A stretch of DNA of 21,339 nucleotides. Origin: Endotrypanum monterogeii. Its lineage: Eukaryota > Euglenozoa > Kinetoplastea > Trypanosomatida > Trypanosomatidae. A program made the position numbers and the translations under genes. The stretch lies in NCBI GenBank assembly GCA_000333855.2, contig CM007345.1:552686-574024 (forward strand), read 5' to 3'. Below, one piece after another: positions 18,185 to 21,339 of this stretch. Each line of letters starts with the position of its first letter. The first letter of the stretch is position 1. The notes under the pieces were generated by a model. The model searched no databases and was not told where the DNA came from. It worked only from the letters and a program-made list of their open reading frames with translations.

Positions 18185-18332
18185 AGAGGGAGAGATACTA
18201 GCGTGTACATTATCAACACCTCAAAAGGGAACGTGGTAAAACAAAACAGAAAGCAGGCTGCAAGCTCGAAGAAGCCACTGCAAGAGAGCAAATGAGAGAG
18301 TCATCTGACCCGGGAACCGTGAGCGAAGCTGA

Positions 18333-20651
18333 TTAGCTGTCAACGGAATCCACAAACTCCTGAAACTGTTTGTATGTGATATCCCCATTCCCATCCTCAA
18401 CACCATCGAAAAGCAGAGACACTAGTGTATCCTCGTCATGTTTGCTCATGTTGAATTGGAGCACTGTGTTGAGGGAAACACGAAAAGTCTCACGGTTGAG
18501 TCGTGAACGGGGGTTGTGATCGCTCAGGAGGCGAAACTGCTCTTGTACATTTCCCTTTCGCTGAATGAGCTTGAACCGCAGCACGTCACAGAGATACTTG
18601 CGTCGCTGGCTCTCTGCAGAGAAAGTAGCGCACGTTTTCAGCTCATCATTTTTGGTCATGTTTACGTTGCGGACAGATCGACTTGTAAGCGATGCCTCGT
18701 CCATGGACTCAGAAGAAACGTCCATGATTTGAAGAAAGTCATCGTAGGTAATCACGCCATTAGTGCCAGGAGAGAGGTTTTGCAGTACCAGAAGTGCTTC
18801 TTCATCAGTGATGTTGCAGCTGCATGAACGCAGGAACTCCTTCACCTGTGCATACCCGAGGGTACCCTGTGGTCCTAGTCCAAGAAAAGCCTCATACGCG
18901 CGTGTGAATTTGAGGTTCAGCTGCTGCTTCAGGAGTACTAGAAGATACTTGATGCGGTCCTCAGTAATGACCTTGTCAGTGCCATCAAGAATTCTCTGGG
19001 TTGCTACATCGAGACCAGTAAGGAGAAATGGGCGTCGGTAAATGTCGATCACTTGACCCACCTGAAAATCCTCAGGAGAGAAGAGTACTGTAGTTCCGTT
19101 CGGCAGGTCTTTGCGGTGCGTTCCCTTTGCCAAAAACCGACCTCCCAACATCCCCGAATTCTGCCTCGGCTTCTCCCAGATCTCCAGCTCCTTGGTTTCA
19201 CGATGAAACGAAATGACAAACTCTCGCCCTTCGTCAGCCGGAACAATCGGTTTGGCTAGCTTCGCTGAAAAGTTCATCACTCGACCGTGTTCGCGCTGCG
19301 CCACTTCATGATCAATCTTTCCCGGCTTAGCGACTAAAGAAAGCCAGTTGCTTCGCGTTTCACGCTCACTCCCGAACCCGTTCGGTGGAGGTGGGTAAAA
19401 TATCGCAATTCGTTTTTCCGGCGACTCGAAAGGAGTGATATCTATGGCGTCCTTAAGAACTAGCTGATACTTTTCCTTGACATAATTGCGGGTGAAAGTG
19501 TCACTGTCGTAAATGAAGAACGGCTTCGCGTAGATCATATATGTCTCACCGATTTGAATATCCTCAGGACTCAAATAATCGTTTTTCATCAGCTTACCGT
19601 ACGTGTGCTGCTGATACCTACTCTGAGCTAAATCCGCAGATGGATGTGGAATTCGCTGTCGGTGAATCAGTATCGGTCCTCCCCACCGACCGCTGTTCTC
19701 CGGCTTACTTTCGGCAATCTCAAAGCTGGAATTTTCCAGAAAGACTCTAATAACACAGTAGTGTAAGTCACCGCTGAGATTGCCACGATCATCCCAGAGC
19801 GCCAGATAAGTTAAATGCTCGTTGATCTTATTCTTCAAAAACTCCTTTGTTATGGCAATATCCTCCGCCGAGTGTTTCGTATAGATACCCGTTAACTGCT
19901 GCTCTATGGCACGTTTGCGGTCCATATCGTCAGAGGTCACCACTCGTTTCATTGACCGCGCAGCCGCAACTGCCGCTGCACGACTGAAAGAATCTTTCGG
20001 AATGCCCTGTGCGTCAGGGACGTTTTCATTAAGAACCTCACGATAGTATCGGCGGCTTCGTTTATCCATATCGACGATATGGTATGTCTGTCCATAAATA
20101 TTGACAGAGTCACCAACACGAAAATCAGACAAATGAAAAATATCACTTGGGTTTCGCAAATCTTTGGGAACCTGCCGGCGAGAGAGAATTTTGGACTCAC
20201 TCAGGCCGCTGTTTCTCTGCGGGATTTCAGTGATGGAAATGCTGTCATCCAAGACAAAAAAACTGATGATCACTTTGCGCACACGTTCGCTCTCTGTGGA
20301 GCTCTCTGAGACATCCTCGGTATAGTAACCCAGCATTCTAATAACGAAATCGTCTAAATTCTTTGCGCTGAAGTCTTCCGAAAACCATCCGTCCCACACA
20401 ACCTCCTCGTCCTTGTCCTCGGTCTCTGCCGCAGAGCGAGACCTTCCGAAAGGCTCCCCATTATAGCAGTACTCTGTATGAGGCGCATGGTCCGTTTTTC
20501 TCTCCAAGAGTAAGTTATGACTTGTCCTTTGTGTGCTTCGATTGATAGGATCGTCGTGGAAATTAGCGCCGATCGCCAACGGCAAGTTCTCGCTCTGTGG
20601 TATATGAGCATAGTGCTTACCAGGCTGCGTTCTCAGGAGACTGTTCTTCAT
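18333..20651 (-). CDS. EFHC1/RIB72-like flagellar protein with three DM10 domains and degenerate EF-hands
   Basis: DM10 (DUF1126) proteins of this layout are microtubule inner proteins that sit inside axonemal doublets. The 772-residue product has three DM10 units: about 98-203, about 277-390 and about 455-558. Each contains the repeated pattern of a W/F-rich strand, a segment like 'E..Q/PxNSG...G..L', then F..DF.VG...IY...+ (for example FHLSDFRVGDSVNIYGQTYHIVD, LSPEDIQIGETYMIYAKPFFIYD, FSPEDFQVGQVIDIYRRPFLLTG). The C-terminal part holds EF-hand-like pairs near 590-645 and 740-770. The last loop, VEDGNGDITYKQ, lacks the acidic residues at positions 1 and 12, so calcium binding is doubtful. 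The order (three DM10 plus C-terminal EF-hands) is that of EFHC1/EFHC2 and Chlamydomonas RIB72; this protein is longer, with an N-terminal extension of about 95 residues. The start at 20651 is the first in frame. Confidence 0.9.
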   Translation of the reverse strand: MKNSLLRTQPGKHYAHIPQSENLPLAIGANFHDDPINRSTQRTSHNLLLERKTDHAPHTEYCYNGEPFGRSRSAAETEDKDEEVVWDGWFSEDFSAKNLDDFVIRMLGYYTEDVSESSTESERVRKVIISFFVLDDSISITEIPQRNSGLSESKILSRRQVPKDLRNPSDIFHLSDFRVGDSVNIYGQTYHIVDMDKRSRRYYREVLNENVPDAQGIPKDSFSRAAAVAAARSMKRVVTSDDMDRKRAIEQQLTGIYTKHSAEDIAITKEFLKNKINEHLTYLALWDDRGNLSGDLHYCVIRVFLENSSFEIAESKPENSGRWGGPILIHRQRIPHPSADLAQSRYQQHTYGKLMKNDYLSPEDIQIGETYMIYAKPFFIYDSDTFTRNYVKEKYQLVLKDAIDITPFESPEKRIAIFYPPPPNGFGSERETRSNWLSLVAKPGKIDHEVAQREHGRVMNFSAKLAKPIVPADEGREFVISFHRETKELEIWEKPRQNSGMLGGRFLAKGTHRKDLPNGTTVLFSPEDFQVGQVIDIYRRPFLLTGLDVATQRILDGTDKVITEDRIKYLLVLLKQQLNLKFTRAYEAFLGLGPQGTLGYAQVKEFLRSCSCNITDEEALLVLQNLSPGTNGVITYDDFLQIMDVSSESMDEASLTSRSVRNVNMTKNDELKTCATFSAESQRRKYLCDVLRFKLIQRKGNVQEQFRLLSDHNPRSRLNRETFRVSLNTVLQFNMSKHDEDTLVSLLFDGVEDGNGDITYKQFQEFVDSVDS

Positions 20652-20668
20652 GCTTGTTTGGAGTGTAA

Positions 20669-20731
20669 TTATGTTCCCAATGCAACTGACGTACTTATTC
20701 TACTGCTGCTGCTACTGCCCTGTATTAGCAT
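20669..20731 (-). other. upstream open reading frame in the leader of the DM10 gene
   Basis: If splicing occurs at 20742-20743, the leader contains an ATG at 20731 that opens a 20-codon frame rich in serine (AGC/AGT repeats), ending in TAA at 20669. The main ATG follows 17 bases later. Such an upstream frame could reduce translation of the main protein. It exists only if the more distal acceptor is used; AGs inside it could remove the ATG. Confidence 0.4.
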
Positions 20732-20741
20732 AGCTGCCTGT

Positions 20742-20743
20742 CT
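20742..20743 (-). promoter_or_regulatory. candidate trans-splice acceptor of the DM10 gene
   Basis: On the minus strand a T-rich tract (about 20752-20785, with TTTTTCCTTCTTTC) is followed by TGTGTTTAG. The first AG after the tract is at 20742-20743, giving a leader of 90 bases; further AGs follow within ten bases. Confidence 0.5.
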
Positions 20744-21339
20744 AAACACATAAATTTTGTTTTTTATGAAAGAAGGAAAAATATTCATTTTCGAAAGATC
20801 ATTGCTTAAGAGTAACAGGACACCCCAACTAGCTGAAAACACGCGTTGAGAACTACGTGTGAAATCGAGTCGAAAAGCGAAATGCAGCGTCCACCAGCTT
20901 ACCTTACCTGATTTGTTTGCTTTTTTTTTTTCTAGTGCTCCCATTTTATCAAATATAGTAAATCTACCTGTGTCACCGCCTGTCTAACCCCACTCGTCCG
21001 GCGCGATGACGCCGTGACACACATCACACCAACACAGAGTGGGTCATCACAGCGCGGTGTCCGATCTAATCTTGTTCACAACTGACCAAAAGCAGCCACA
21101 TATCCACACCCCGCCAAACCCCGCAGTGCGGCCAAAAGCACCCCGTAGCCTGCAGTCAGGGCGGGGTCGGATAAAGGAGTGCCAGTCGGGCACTTTTCTA
21201 TCGCGTAAATTGAGCACACGCATTTTCTGTCAAAAGTCTTCTGCACACTGCATCATCCATCAAAGGGACGCGATGAAACATCGATACAAGTTTCTCTTAC
21301 CTCCACATGGAACGGGCAATTCAACCAGCGAGGATACTT
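20744..21339. other. right-hand end: no clear gene, GC-rich block with dyads
   Basis: No complete gene seen. A plus-strand pyrimidine run ending in TCTAG lies at 20919-20935, which has the form of an acceptor for the opposite strand. Past it, 20965-21200 is richer in G+C than other gaps and packed with inverted repeats. Two minus-strand frames are open from the right edge for 26-28 codons (to about 21253-21259), so the end of a further minus-strand gene cannot be excluded. A plus-strand ATG at 21307 is also open to the edge. Confidence 0.5.
21101..21197 (+). ncRNA. candidate structured RNA ending in a hairpin and T run (tentative)
   Basis: TATCC (21101-21105) and CCCCGCC (21109-21115) pair in order with GGCGGGG (21160-21166) and GGATA (21169-21173), enclosing a CCGC/GCGG hairpin at 21121-21131. 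Directly after comes AGTGCC-AGTCG-GGCACT (21178-21194) and TTTT (21194-21197), like the 3' end of an RNA polymerase III transcript. I recognise no known RNA family and see no clear box A/B promoter. Only base pairing and the T run support it. Confidence 0.3.

Larger units (their letters stand above)
17645..18332. other. gap between DM10/EF-hand gene and release factor gene
   Basis: No gene supported. It holds a mixed TA/TATG repeat running into a GA repeat (about 17791-17828) and a CA repeat at about 18164-18184. Confidence 0.65.

Noticed and set aside
20951..21200. tRNA, spliced-leader RNA or U6 gene in the GC-rich block
   Set aside because: No cloverleaf, no box B, and none of the known conserved cores of these RNAs was found on either strand.
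1..21339. CRISPR array, bacterial operon or insertion sequence
   Set aside because: No regularly spaced repeats, no ribosome binding sites, no transposase; gene content and splice signals are eukaryotic.

Overview
The window looks like nuclear DNA of a trypanosomatid (kinetoplastid) flagellate. All seven protein-coding genes I can support lie on the minus strand and have no introns. Most are preceded within about 12 to 92 bases by a pyrimidine-rich tract ending in AG, as expected for trans-splicing of a polycistronic transcript. Two genes are flagellar (IFT38/CLUAP1 and an EFHC1/RIB72-like DM10 protein), and one is a mitochondrial release factor of RF1 type. Gene-free DNA is rich in homopolymer runs and CA, TA and GT microsatellites, as in many trypanosomatid inter-gene regions. 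I could not place the genus.

In order of transcription (right to left): a GC-rich block with many dyad symmetries and no clear gene (20744-21339); a DM10/EF-hand axonemal protein (18333-20651); a mitochondrial class I peptide chain release factor (16262-17581); a DUF1295/steroid-reductase-like membrane protein (14926-15699); an 86-residue protein with a C-terminal membrane anchor (13885-14145); an unrecognised 262-residue protein (10430-11218); a very long gene-free stretch (4225-10429); a DEDDh 3'-5' exonuclease with a mitochondrial-type N-terminus (2671-4224); and IFT38 (139-1608). An acceptor-like site at 21-22 suggests another minus-strand gene beyond the left edge.

The most unusual region is 4225-10429, about 6.2 kb without a credible gene inside a polycistron whose other gaps are mostly 0.1-1 kb. 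It carries a long inverted repeat: two nearly identical GC-rich arms of about 430 bases (5094-5524 and 8007-8440) in opposite orientation around a 2.5 kb purine-rich spacer with G-runs. A transcript through both arms could fold into a long double-stranded stem. The same stretch holds a 36-base perfect palindrome (9499-9534) and a small pentamer tandem repeat (7841-7870).

The genes do not form a single pathway, which is normal for kinetoplastid polycistrons. Two serve the flagellum, two probably serve the mitochondrion, two are membrane proteins (one of them unknown), and one is an uncharacterised soluble-looking protein.
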